Shown here in pieces: positions 1 through 6,445 of a stretch of DNA of 7,728 nt; position 1 is the first letter of the stretch; each line of letters opens with the position of its first letter. The notes under the pieces are model-generated. The model searched no databases. It saw only the letters and a list, made by a program, of their open reading frames with translations, and was not told the DNA's origin. This DNA is from Acidobacteriota bacterium (GTDB lineage: Bacteria > Acidobacteriota > UBA6911), in the NCBI GenBank assembly GCA_023265215.1, contig JAHFUH010000251.1, positions 1 through 7,728 of the forward strand. Direction: 5' to 3'. A program made the position numbers and the translations under genes.

Positions 1-333
1 AGAAGCGGCCCTGTGAGGGAAGAAGTTAAAGCTACGCTCGCATTAGAACCCTTTCTGGTGAACCTTGCGGACAGGGAAGAGGTCCGATTTATAAAAACTA
101 CTTTCCAACTCGGCCTTGCGGAAGAGCCTAAAGAGGAAACAAAAAATGCTGTAGTTATTGCATCTATACGGGACTCCATCATCACCTTGCTGAGTTCAAA
201 GACAGCGGAACAAATAATGACAACGGAAGGCAAAAACAAGTTGCGGGAGGAAATTCTATCCCGTATTCGTTCCAAGGCCCCCGGCATGAAAGTGCTGGAG
301 GTATACATCGTCGATTTTGTAGTCCAGCTCTAA
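1..333 (+). CDS. fliL: Flagellar basal body-associated protein FliL, C-terminal part (5' end outside window)
   Basis: FliL is a single-pass inner-membrane protein whose periplasmic domain associates with the stator units and supports motor torque. The frame is open from base 1, so the gene starts upstream. The GTG at 13 is in frame but only an internal valine. About 110 residues are visible. They match the periplasmic FliL domain: a strand reading LEPFLVNLAD, then a segment with FIKTTFQLGLAE, a helix with IRDSIITLLSSKT, the KLREEILSRI helix, and the terminal VLEVYIVDFVVQL that is typical of FliL C-termini. The N-terminal cytoplasmic tail and membrane helix are not in the window. The stop (331-333) is followed 15 bp later by fliN, consistent with one transcript. 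The family call is confident; only the missing 5' part is uncertain. Confidence 0.9.
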   Translation, partial: RSGPVREEVKATLALEPFLVNLADREEVRFIKTTFQLGLAEEPKEETKNAVVIASIRDSIITLLSSKTAEQIMTTEGKNKLREEILSRIRSKAPGMKVLEVYIVDFVVQL

Positions 334-348
334 TTTGAGAGTATTTCC

Positions 349-636
349 ATGCCTGAAAATTCAAATGCAACCGAACATTCGAATCTTGAAAACAAGATCG
401 AAGAAATGCGCCATTTTTTAAACGTGCCGGTAAAAATTACAATTCAGCTGGACAGCTGCAATATGAAAGTGCGGGATATTCTGCAGCTGCAGCTGAATTC
501 TATTATCGAATTGCCAAAATCGGCTGGGGAAAACGTCGACATACTCGCAAATGAACAATTGATCGCTTTCGGTGAAGTTTTGGAACTGGAAGGCAACACG
601 GGAATCCGGCTGACCGATTTCAATACTCTGACATAG
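349..636 (+). CDS. fliN: Flagellar motor switch protein FliN (short form)
   Basis: FliN forms the lower part of the cytoplasmic C-ring of the rotor, takes part in direction switching, and docks the FliH-FliI export ATPase complex. The product has 95 residues. Residues 1-20 are a polar leader, and residues 24-92 are a complete SpoA (surface presentation of antigens) domain. That domain includes NVPVKITIQLD, a DILQLQLNSIIELPKSAGE stretch, VDILANEQLIAFGEV and the final GIRLTDF strand, all at the expected FliN positions. It is shorter than the E. coli protein (137 residues) because the N-terminal extension is almost absent; many FliN proteins are this compact. The ATG has only a weak GAGAG-like ribosome site a few bases upstream. 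The stop codon TAG is part of the strong ribosome site of fliO. A FliY or other SpoA protein is less likely because the length and position fit FliN. Confidence 0.9.
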   Translation: MPENSNATEHSNLENKIEEMRHFLNVPVKITIQLDSCNMKVRDILQLQLNSIIELPKSAGENVDILANEQLIAFGEVLELEGNTGIRLTDFNTLT

Positions 637-640
637 GAGG
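634..640 (+). promoter_or_regulatory. Strong ribosome binding site of fliO overlapping the fliN stop
   Basis: TAGGAGG starts with the fliN stop codon and lies 7 bases before the GTG at 648. It is the strongest Shine-Dalgarno match in the window. It fixes the GTG start of fliO and suggests that translation of fliO is coupled to fliN. Confidence 0.8.
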
Positions 641-647
641 TCCTGTC

Positions 648-1259
648 GTGAAGTTATTGATTGTAACTGCTTTTTGTCTAGTGTTTGCATGTTTTCTATC
701 GGCTGCGGCCCCTAAAAAAACCGAAAATGTGAATCCAGCGCCTGCGGCTGCAGTTGCGGTTGTGGAGCCTGTTCCACTGCCAATGCAGGCTGTAGAACCG
801 CAAGTGGAAGAGTTTCGATTCCCAACATTTCGGGCTATCGGCGGGCTTGGAATAGTTCTGTGCCTTATTGCCGCCGGATATTTCGCTGTCAGGAAATTTG
901 CCCCTCAATATTTCACCAAATCTGCGTCGGAAAGAAACCTTAAAGTAATTGAAACGCTGTCCATGGGAGACAGGAGGTCCATTTCCATTATCCAGGTGGC
1001 AAACAACAAATATCTGGTAGGAAATACAGCGCACCAGATCAATCTTCTTACTGCACTGCCGGAAAAGCTTTCGCTGGTTTCTGAAATTGAGAGCCCAGAG
1101 CCTGAATTGATAAAAGAGCCGAGAAGGGAAAGCCGAAATCACTTTCGCAACCTATTTGAAGCAGAAAAGAGCCGTTCTACGTCACAGGTTGGGCACCCGC
1201 TGCCGGAAGATTTGCGCACGAAAATGCGCCAGCTGAGAGAAGCTCTTGAGCGTGGATAA
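648..1259 (+). CDS. fliO: Flagellar biosynthesis protein FliO
   Basis: FliO is a membrane protein that helps FliP assemble into the export gate and is usually absent from the finished structure. The product has 203 residues. Residues 1-21 form a hydrophobic leader that looks like a signal sequence ending in an Ala-rich stretch. Residues 22-55 are a Pro/Ala/Val-rich linker, and about 63-83 form a transmembrane helix (GGLGIVLCLIAAGYFAV). Residues 94-140 carry the FliO core: LKVIETLSMGDRRSISIIQV followed by KYLVGNTAHQINLLTALP. The last 60 residues are charged and probably cytoplasmic. The GTG start is chosen because an AGGAGG site lies 7 bases upstream and the signal-like segment begins there. 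FliO sequences diverge strongly, so the call rests on the core motif plus position directly before fliP. The gap to fliP is 4 bp. Confidence 0.88.
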   Translation: MKLLIVTAFCLVFACFLSAAAPKKTENVNPAPAAAVAVVEPVPLPMQAVEPQVEEFRFPTFRAIGGLGIVLCLIAAGYFAVRKFAPQYFTKSASERNLKVIETLSMGDRRSISIIQVANNKYLVGNTAHQINLLTALPEKLSLVSEIESPEPELIKEPRRESRNHFRNLFEAEKSRSTSQVGHPLPEDLRTKMRQLREALERG

Positions 1260-1263
1260 ATAA

Positions 1264-2052
1264 ATGCGCCTGAATTTCATGAAAAGGGCCAAGCTGAATA
1301 AATTCTGGATGCTCTTAGCATTCACAGCTGTTCTTATCTGTGCGGGTTTGGCTGCTCAGAATGCATATGCCGCCGGAGATTTTTCAGGTGTGGAGATCCG
1401 CATTGGAGGTGGTGCCAACAAAGGTGGGCTCACCGCTCCGCTTCAGATACTTGTCCTGATGACCGTCCTGTCGCTGCTGCCGGCGATACTTGTTTCAGTC
1501 ACATCTTTCACCCGCCTGATCATAGTTTCGCATTTCTTGCGCCAGGCTTTAGGCACCCAGACGATGCCACCCAATCAGGTGCTGATAGGACTGTCGCTGT
1601 TCCTTACGTTTTTTATTATGCAGCCGGTGGGCGAACGCGTGAATCAACAAGCCCTCCAGCCCATGCTGAATGGAAAAATCACGGAGATGCAGGCGCTCGA
1701 TCAGGCATGTATTCCTCTTCGGCAATTCATGTTGAAATATACGCGCGAAAAGGATCTGGCGCTTTTCCTAAACATTGCCAAGCAGCATAAGCCTCAGAAT
1801 ATGAACGACCTGCCCATGAACATTATCATCCCGAGCTTCATGATTTCGGAGCTAAAGACGGCTTTTAGCATTGGCTTTGTTCTTTTCATCCCATTCCTGA
1901 TTATTGATATGGTGGTTGCCTCCGTACTTTTATCCATGGGGATGATGCAGCTCCCGCCTGTTGTTATCTCAACTCCTTTTAAAATACTTCTATTCGTGAT
2001 GGTGGATGGGTGGAATTTGGTCATAGGTTCTCTCGTCAGGAGCTTTTATTAA
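1264..2052 (+). CDS. fliP: Flagellar type III export gate protein FliP
   Basis: FliP is the main subunit of the export pore; five copies assemble with FliQ and FliR in the inner membrane. The product has 262 residues, near the family norm (245 in E. coli). Residues 1-36 look like a cleavable signal peptide: a basic start, a hydrophobic core at 15-30, and an AYA cleavage site near 36, as in other FliP proteins. The conserved block at about 69-121 runs from SLLPAILVSVTSFTRLIIV through RQALGTQTMPPNQVLIGLSLF. A periplasmic domain follows. The C-terminal part has SFMISELKTAFSIGFVLFIPF, the MGMMQLPP loop that forms the methionine gate, and TPFKILLFVMVDGW. The ATG at 1264 has only a weak TGGA site and may depend on coupling to fliO 4 bp upstream; the in-frame ATG at 1279 is a possible alternative with no better site. 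Confidence 0.96.
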   Translation: MRLNFMKRAKLNKFWMLLAFTAVLICAGLAAQNAYAAGDFSGVEIRIGGGANKGGLTAPLQILVLMTVLSLLPAILVSVTSFTRLIIVSHFLRQALGTQTMPPNQVLIGLSLFLTFFIMQPVGERVNQQALQPMLNGKITEMQALDQACIPLRQFMLKYTREKDLALFLNIAKQHKPQNMNDLPMNIIIPSFMISELKTAFSIGFVLFIPFLIIDMVVASVLLSMGMMQLPPVVISTPFKILLFVMVDGWNLVIGSLVRSFY

Positions 2053-2084
2053 AGCGCTGTAAATGCAGTTGGACAGGTTTCGCC

Positions 2085-2089
2085 CGGAG
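2085..2089 (+). promoter_or_regulatory. Ribosome binding site of fliQ
   Basis: CGGAG lies 8 bases before the ATG at 2098. It sits in the 45 bp gap after fliP, so fliQ has its own initiation site. The same CCCGGAG heptamer precedes fliR. Confidence 0.6.
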
Positions 2090-2097
2090 CCTTTGAT

Positions 2098-2367
2098 ATG
2101 AGCCAGGAATTTATATTGAAATTGGCAAGAGACACGCTGCAAATCACATTGATGATAAGCGGGCCGATGCTTTTGGTCTCGTTGGTGGTCGGCATCGTAA
2201 TCAGTATTACTCAGGTTGTTACCTCTATACAGGACATGACGCTTTCATTTGTTCCAAGAGTTATTGCGGTTTTTGTGACTTTCCTTTTGGCTTTTTCATG
2301 GGCGATGAAGATTTTGCTGGCCTTTACCGCGCAGCTCTATGGGCATCTCGAACGTTTCGCCCGCTGA
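2098..2367 (+). CDS. fliQ: Flagellar type III export gate protein FliQ
   Basis: FliQ is a small two-helix inner-membrane protein; about four copies pack around the outside of the FliP-FliR pore. The product has exactly the common length of 89 residues. The first helix is at about 15-38 (QITLMISGPMLLVSLVVGIVIS). A short loop carries TQVVTSIQDMTLSFVPRV, the best conserved FliQ motif. The second helix is at about 54-76. The start is supported by CGGAG 8 bases upstream. Gaps of 45 bp before and 42 bp after are longer than elsewhere in the first half of the operon, but neither holds another gene or a recognisable terminator. Confidence 0.95.
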   Translation: MSQEFILKLARDTLQITLMISGPMLLVSLVVGIVISITQVVTSIQDMTLSFVPRVIAVFVTFLLAFSWAMKILLAFTAQLYGHLERFAR

Positions 2368-2400
2368 TTGCTCCCAAAATGGCAAGCGCTGGCCTGAACC

Positions 2401-2405
2401 CGGAG
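2401..2405 (+). promoter_or_regulatory. Ribosome binding site of fliR
   Basis: CGGAG lies 4 bases before the ATG at 2410, in the 42 bp gap after fliQ. It supports this ATG as the fliR start. Confidence 0.55.
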
Positions 2406-2409
2406 TGAA

Positions 2410-3189
2410 ATGGCGTCCCTTTCCTTTTCGATAGCAGAAATTATCCGTTTCGCCGTTGTATTTATGCGTGTTTCGGGAATTATGCTATGTGCTCCATTTT
2501 TCAGTAATCAATCCATTCCCGCACAGATCCGCGTTGTATTCGCGTTGGTCACAACACTGGCCTTGTCGCCCATGTTGCCTTTAAAAACGATTCCCTCCGG
2601 ATTCCAGCTAGGCGATATTGCGCCCTTGTTTTTCAGCGAAATCCTGTTCGGTGTCATTGTGGGCCTTGCAGCTTCGCTTGTCTTTGCAGGAGTTCAGTTC
2701 GCAGGACAGATCATTTCCTTGCAGCTTGGGTTTTCGCTTATCAACCTGATCGATCCTCAAAGCAATGTCGAGTCATCTGTATTTTCATTTCTGCAAAACT
2801 ATATCGCCTTGTTGTTTTTTCTGCTGATGAACGGTCATCACTGGTTTCTGCTGGCGATAAACGAGAGTTTCTACTCGTTGCCTGTCGGAGGCATCCAACT
2901 CCACGATCCGCTGGTGAAAGGTTTGATTCATCTTTCTTCTGAGATCCTTACGATAGGGCTGCGAATCGCAGGGCCCATCATGGCTGTAAGCCTGATCACG
3001 GATGTGGTTATGGGAATTCTCGGGCGGGCTGCTCCGCAAGTTAACATTCTCATTATAGGCATGCCCGCTAAGCTAATGGTGGGCTTCGGCTGTTTGAGTT
3101 TTTCTTTCTATTTCATGCCGCGTTTGTTTGAATCGATTTTCTCTTCGCTGCATAAAACTGTTTTTGCCCTCATCCAGATGATGATTTAG
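2410..3189 (+). CDS. fliR: Flagellar type III export gate protein FliR
   Basis: FliR is the single-copy subunit that completes the FliP5-FliR1 export pore in the inner membrane. The product has 259 residues (261 in E. coli) and is strongly hydrophobic throughout. Landmarks are FMRVSGIMLCAPFFSNQSIPAQIR at about 18-41, the SEILFGVIVGLAASLVFAGVQFAGQIISLQLGFS region at about 76-109 with DPQSN after it, and NGHHWFLLAINESF at 141-154. MGILGRAAPQVNILIIGMPAK at 201-221 is the most diagnostic FliR motif. The ATG has a CGGAG site 4 bases upstream. The stop codon at 3187-3189 is part of the flhB ribosome site, so the two genes are probably translationally coupled. Confidence 0.95.
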   Translation: MASLSFSIAEIIRFAVVFMRVSGIMLCAPFFSNQSIPAQIRVVFALVTTLALSPMLPLKTIPSGFQLGDIAPLFFSEILFGVIVGLAASLVFAGVQFAGQIISLQLGFSLINLIDPQSNVESSVFSFLQNYIALLFFLLMNGHHWFLLAINESFYSLPVGGIQLHDPLVKGLIHLSSEILTIGLRIAGPIMAVSLITDVVMGILGRAAPQVNILIIGMPAKLMVGFGCLSFSFYFMPRLFESIFSSLHKTVFALIQMMI

Positions 3190-3193
3190 AGGA
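3187..3193 (+). promoter_or_regulatory. Ribosome binding site of flhB overlapping the fliR stop
   Basis: TAGAGGA begins with the fliR stop codon and ends 3 bases before the flhB ATG at 3197. The spacing is short but the match is good. It supports coupled translation of fliR and flhB. Confidence 0.6.
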
Positions 3194-3196
3194 ATT

Positions 3197-4282
3197 ATGG
3201 CTGGTGGTAAGGACAACAAGTCAGAAAAACCTACAGCGCGAAGAATAAGGAAAGCGCGGGAAAAGGGACAGGTAGCGCGAAGCAAAGAAGTGCCTGCTGC
3301 AGCGGCGCTTTTAGGCGTGCTTTTAATGCTGGGGTATTTCGGAAATAATATCCTTGAAACCCTCAAAGTGGAAATGCGGCAACTGCTGGAAATGCCGCAA
3401 CTGCTCAGTTCCCGAGTGCCTCCCGAGATCACATTTGACAATTTGTGGGAGCTTTTCGGGAATGCGAGCGTTCGTACCGCAATATTTGTGCTGCCTGTTT
3501 TGCTTGCAGCCATGGCTGTTTCGGTCACTTCGAATGTACTGCAGGGCGGATGGGTATTTTCTACCGAGGCTCTCGGGTTTCATTTTGAAAGGCTGAGTTT
3601 TAAGAACGGACTGAATAAGCTCTTCTCAAAGAATGGCATCGTGGAATTGTGCAAGAGCGTCGTGCTGATCGTTGCAGTGTGTTTCATTAGCTATCGGGTC
3701 ATTTCTCAATACACTTCTTTGTATCCCAGACTGGTTCTGATGGACGCCAAAAAGCTTTTCCACTGGACCAGCTATATCACATACCAGATTTTTATTCGGG
3801 TGGCGGTGCTGCTGATCATTCTGGCCATTGTTGATTATTGCTTTCAAAAATACCGTTTCACCGAGCAGTTGAAGATGAGCAAGCAGGAAGTGAAGGAAGA
3901 GTTCAAAGAATTGGAAGGAGATCCCACCACAAAAGGACGCATCCGGAGAATTCAAAGAGAGATGGCCCGCAAGCGGATGATGACCGATGTGCCGAAATCC
4001 GATGTAATCATAACCAACCCTACCCACTACGCGGTGGCTCTGTCCTACAAGCTGGATTCCATGGAAGCGCCAAAGGTGGTTGCCAAGGGTGTCGGATTTT
4101 TGGCGCTGAAGATACGAGAGTTGGCACAAAGGCACGGAATCCCGATTGTGGAAAACAAGCCACTTGCCCAAACCCTCTACAAGTCGGTCGATATCGGAGA
4201 GTACATTCCAGGCAATCTTTACAGGGCTGTAGCGGAAATCCTCGCCTACATATACAAAGCAAAAAACATTCTTAACGGCTGA
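3197..4282 (+). CDS. flhB: Flagellar export substrate-switch protein FlhB
   Basis: FlhB sits beside the FliPQR pore and switches export from rod-hook to filament substrates after cutting itself. The product has 361 residues (382 in E. coli). Residues 7-31 give the standard N-terminus (NKSEKPTARRIRKAREKGQVARSK). Four membrane segments lie at about 34-54, 93-114, 149-170 and 193-215. The cytoplasmic linker has LKMSKQEVKEEFKELEGDP at 225-243. The autocleavage motif N274-P275-T276-H277 is intact, so cleavage after Asn274 is expected. The C-terminal FlhBC domain follows, with KVVAKGVGFLALKIRELA and IPIVENKPLAQTLY. The ATG has TAGAGGA just upstream. The gene is followed by the widest gap in the window, which carries a probable promoter for flhA. 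Confidence 0.97.
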   Translation: MAGGKDNKSEKPTARRIRKAREKGQVARSKEVPAAAALLGVLLMLGYFGNNILETLKVEMRQLLEMPQLLSSRVPPEITFDNLWELFGNASVRTAIFVLPVLLAAMAVSVTSNVLQGGWVFSTEALGFHFERLSFKNGLNKLFSKNGIVELCKSVVLIVAVCFISYRVISQYTSLYPRLVLMDAKKLFHWTSYITYQIFIRVAVLLIILAIVDYCFQKYRFTEQLKMSKQEVKEEFKELEGDPTTKGRIRRIQREMARKRMMTDVPKSDVIITNPTHYAVALSYKLDSMEAPKVVAKGVGFLALKIRELAQRHGIPIVENKPLAQTLYKSVDIGEYIPGNLYRAVAEILAYIYKAKNILNG

Positions 4283-4292
4283 GTCTACCGGG

Positions 4293-4308
4293 TGGAATGC
4301 AAATTGCA
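4293..4308 (+). promoter_or_regulatory. Candidate sigma-54 (-24/-12) promoter for flhA
   Basis: TGGAATGCAAATTGCA fits the sigma-54 consensus TGGCACRNNNNTTGCW at every defined position except two (A for C at position 4, T for C at position 6). The invariant GG (4294-4295) and GC (4306-4307) have exactly the required 12-base offset. Transcription would start near 4319, leaving a leader of about 40 bases before the flhA ATG. It lies in the only intergenic gap above 50 bp. Sigma-54 control of flagellar operons, including flhA, is established in Vibrio and Pseudomonas. It overlaps a 13-base inverted repeat, ATGCAA-A-TTGCAT, at 4297-4309. No enhancer site for an NtrC-type activator could be identified by eye. 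Confidence 0.6.
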
Positions 4309-4359
4309 TAATCCTATACTTCGAACGACAAACATGAAATCTGGGATTGCACTAAAGAA

Positions 4360-6444
4360 ATGAACGTTGCAGAGAAATCGGCATTGTCGAATATTTCGGA
4401 TGTCCTTGGCAGTTTCCATCTGATTATCCCAATCGGGGTCATGGGAATTCTGCTCGTCATGGTTCTGCCCATGCCTTCCGTGATTATGGACCTCCTGATC
4501 AGCTTAAACATCACTCTGTCGATCATAATCATGCTGGTCTCGATGTATATTCTGCAGCCGGTGCATTTCTCGGTGTTTCCGTCGCTTCTGCTTATCATTA
4601 CCCTTTTCCGCTTGGCATTGAACGTAGCGTCGACGCGGCTGATCCTTCTGCGGGGCGCAGAGGGAGAAGATGCAGCCGGCAAAGTTATCCAGTCCTTCGG
4701 ACAGTTTGTTGTGGGCGGCAACTATTTTGTCGGCATCGTTGTTTTCCTGGTCCTGATTGCCATTCAATATATTGTAATTAACCACGGCGCCGTTCGCATC
4801 TCTGAGGTCACAGCACGTTTCACATTGGATGCCATGCCCGGCAAACAGATGAGCATCGATGCGGACATGAATGCCGGGATCATTAATGAAACGGAAGCGC
4901 GCCAGCGCAGAGAAGAGATTTCAAAAGAAGCGGAATTTTACGGCGCGATGGACGGTGCAATTCGGTTCACGGCGCGGGACGCGATAGCAAGCATGATAAT
5001 CCTCGCCATTAATATTATGGGCGGCTTTTTGATAGGTGTCGTGCAGTTTGACATGGATTTGGCAGAAGCCGCCAAGAGATTCACGATTTTAACTATCGGC
5101 GATGGGCTGGTGACGGCAATTCCGTCCCTTTTGATATCGGTTGCCGGAGGCCTGATCACGACTCGCGCCACCTCCGAGGCAAACCTGGGGGAGGACGTAG
5201 CCCGTCAGTTGTTCGCAAATTACATCCCGGTTGCAATCGGATCGGGCTTCCTATTCTTTTTCGGACTTGTTCCAGGGCTTCCATTTTGGCCCTTCTTCAC
5301 ACTGGGCTCTGCGACAGCATTTTTGGCCTACAAAAGGCGCAATTCCAGCAAAAATGAAAAAGTCGCTATGGAAAGAGCGAAATCTGAAAAAGCGGAAGCT
5401 GAAAGGCCGAAGGAAAAAATAGAGGGACTGCTGAAGGTGGATCTACTCGGAATTGAAATGGGCTATGGGTTGATCCGGTATGTAGATGCCAGTCAGGGAG
5501 GGGATTTCCTCGACCGCATTAAATCAATTCGTCGTCAGATCGCTCTTGATATGGGATTGATTGTCCCGCCGGTTCATATTACGGACAACCTCCAGTTGAA
5601 CCCGCGGCAATATGCGATTCTGCTCAAAGGTGTTCAGATTGCTCGCGGTGAACTGATGCAGGATCATCTCTTAGCCATCAATCCAGGAACAGCGCGTGAG
5701 GAGATTCAGGGGCTTGCAACTGTGGAGCCCGCATTCGGCTTGCAAGCCCGCTGGATTAAAGCTCAGGACCGCGAGAGGGCGCAGCTGGCCGGATTTACAT
5801 TGGTGGACCCCGCAACAGTGCTTGCAACACATATGACCGAGATCATCAAGTCACAGGCTTATGAACTGCTTGGGCGCCAGGAGACAAAAAATCTTTTGGA
5901 TACGGTTTCAAAAACCCATCCAAAAGTTGTCGAGGAGCTGGTTCCGAAGGTTCTGTCGGTTGGAGAAGTGCAAAAAGTGATGCAGAACCTGCTCAAGGAA
6001 CGGGTCAGCATCAGAGACGCTGTTACGATACTTGAAACGCTTGCGGATTTTGGCGCTTTTACCAAGAACATCTCCGCCTTGACCGAATACTGCCGGCAGG
6101 CGTTGGGCCGTTCCATCTGCAAACCGTACCAGAGCGAAGACGGGGACCTCCCCGTATTCACCGTTAGCCCCGATCTTGAAAAGAGCATTTTGGACGGGGT
6201 TGTTCATTCGGATCAAGGTTCATATCTGGCATTGGAGCCCCGTCAAGCGAAGGACATTATGACCCGTTTCCGGCGCTCCGTAGAAGCCGCCGGAGCCAGT
6301 GGAAATCCTGTGGTTCTTTGTTCTCCCAGCATCCGAATGTATGTGCGGCAGCTGCTGGAGCGTTTTCTGCCTAATCTCGCAATTCTGTCCCATAACGAAA
6401 TACCACCGAGCGTTCGAATTCTTTCCTTGGGGATGGTGACTTAG
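4360..6444 (+). CDS. flhA: Flagellar export gate protein FlhA
   Basis: FlhA forms the nonameric ring under the export pore, couples proton motive force to export, and binds chaperone-substrate complexes with its cytoplasmic domain. The product has 694 residues (692 in E. coli). Residues 1-325 form the membrane domain. It includes LFRLALNVASTRLIL at 82-96 and the family signature RISEVTARFTLDAMPGKQMS at 146-165, continuing into IDADMNAG. The key aspartate is D207 (in ARDAIAS), equivalent to Salmonella D208. Residues 327-357 are a highly charged linker. Residues 358-694 are the cytoplasmic domain, with IVPPVHITDNLQLNPRQYAI and, near the end, VVLCSPSIRMYVRQL and LSHNEIPP. The ribosome site before the ATG is weak (AAAG, 3 bases away). 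An arginine replaces the usual glycine just before D207. flhF follows after one base. Confidence 0.97.
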   Translation: MNVAEKSALSNISDVLGSFHLIIPIGVMGILLVMVLPMPSVIMDLLISLNITLSIIIMLVSMYILQPVHFSVFPSLLLIITLFRLALNVASTRLILLRGAEGEDAAGKVIQSFGQFVVGGNYFVGIVVFLVLIAIQYIVINHGAVRISEVTARFTLDAMPGKQMSIDADMNAGIINETEARQRREEISKEAEFYGAMDGAIRFTARDAIASMIILAINIMGGFLIGVVQFDMDLAEAAKRFTILTIGDGLVTAIPSLLISVAGGLITTRATSEANLGEDVARQLFANYIPVAIGSGFLFFFGLVPGLPFWPFFTLGSATAFLAYKRRNSSKNEKVAMERAKSEKAEAERPKEKIEGLLKVDLLGIEMGYGLIRYVDASQGGDFLDRIKSIRRQIALDMGLIVPPVHITDNLQLNPRQYAILLKGVQIARGELMQDHLLAINPGTAREEIQGLATVEPAFGLQARWIKAQDRERAQLAGFTLVDPATVLATHMTEIIKSQAYELLGRQETKNLLDTVSKTHPKVVEELVPKVLSVGEVQKVMQNLLKERVSIRDAVTILETLADFGAFTKNISALTEYCRQALGRSICKPYQSEDGDLPVFTVSPDLEKSILDGVVHSDQGSYLALEPRQAKDIMTRFRRSVEAAGASGNPVVLCSPSIRMYVRQLLERFLPNLAILSHNEIPPSVRILSLGMVT
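6435..6439 (+). promoter_or_regulatory. Ribosome binding site of flhF inside the flhA 3' end
   Basis: GGTGA lies 6 bases before the flhF ATG at 6446, within the last codons of flhA. A GGGGA at 6429-6433 is another possible site but with a longer spacing of 12. Initiation of flhF is probably coupled to termination of flhA. Confidence 0.45.
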
Positions 6445-6445
6445 G

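Noticed and set aside
481..492. Perfect palindrome CTGCAGCTGCAG.
   Set aside because: It is inside fliN and encodes a Leu-Gln-Leu-Gln repeat in the SpoA domain. Repeated codons explain it without a regulatory role.
2053..2097. The gaps on both sides of fliQ as possible promoters or terminators.
   Set aside because: No hairpin followed by a T run is visible. GG...GC pairs in both gaps have 11-base instead of 12-base offset, so they do not fit sigma-54. Only ribosome sites are supported.
3626..4309. A 227-codon open frame on the - strand.
   Set aside because: It is a shadow of flhB, whose protein carries clear family motifs. The reverse translation shows no recognisable domain and is rich in His, Gln and Cys, as antisense frames often are.
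4315..4320. TATACT as a sigma-70 -10 box before flhA.
   Set aside because: The sequence 17 bases upstream (GTGGAA) is a poor -35 box. The sigma-54 match in the same place is stronger.
4334..4363. A nine-codon open frame (MKSGIALKK) whose stop overlaps the flhA ATG as ATGA, a possible leader peptide.
   Set aside because: It has no ribosome site upstream, and so short a frame is expected by chance.
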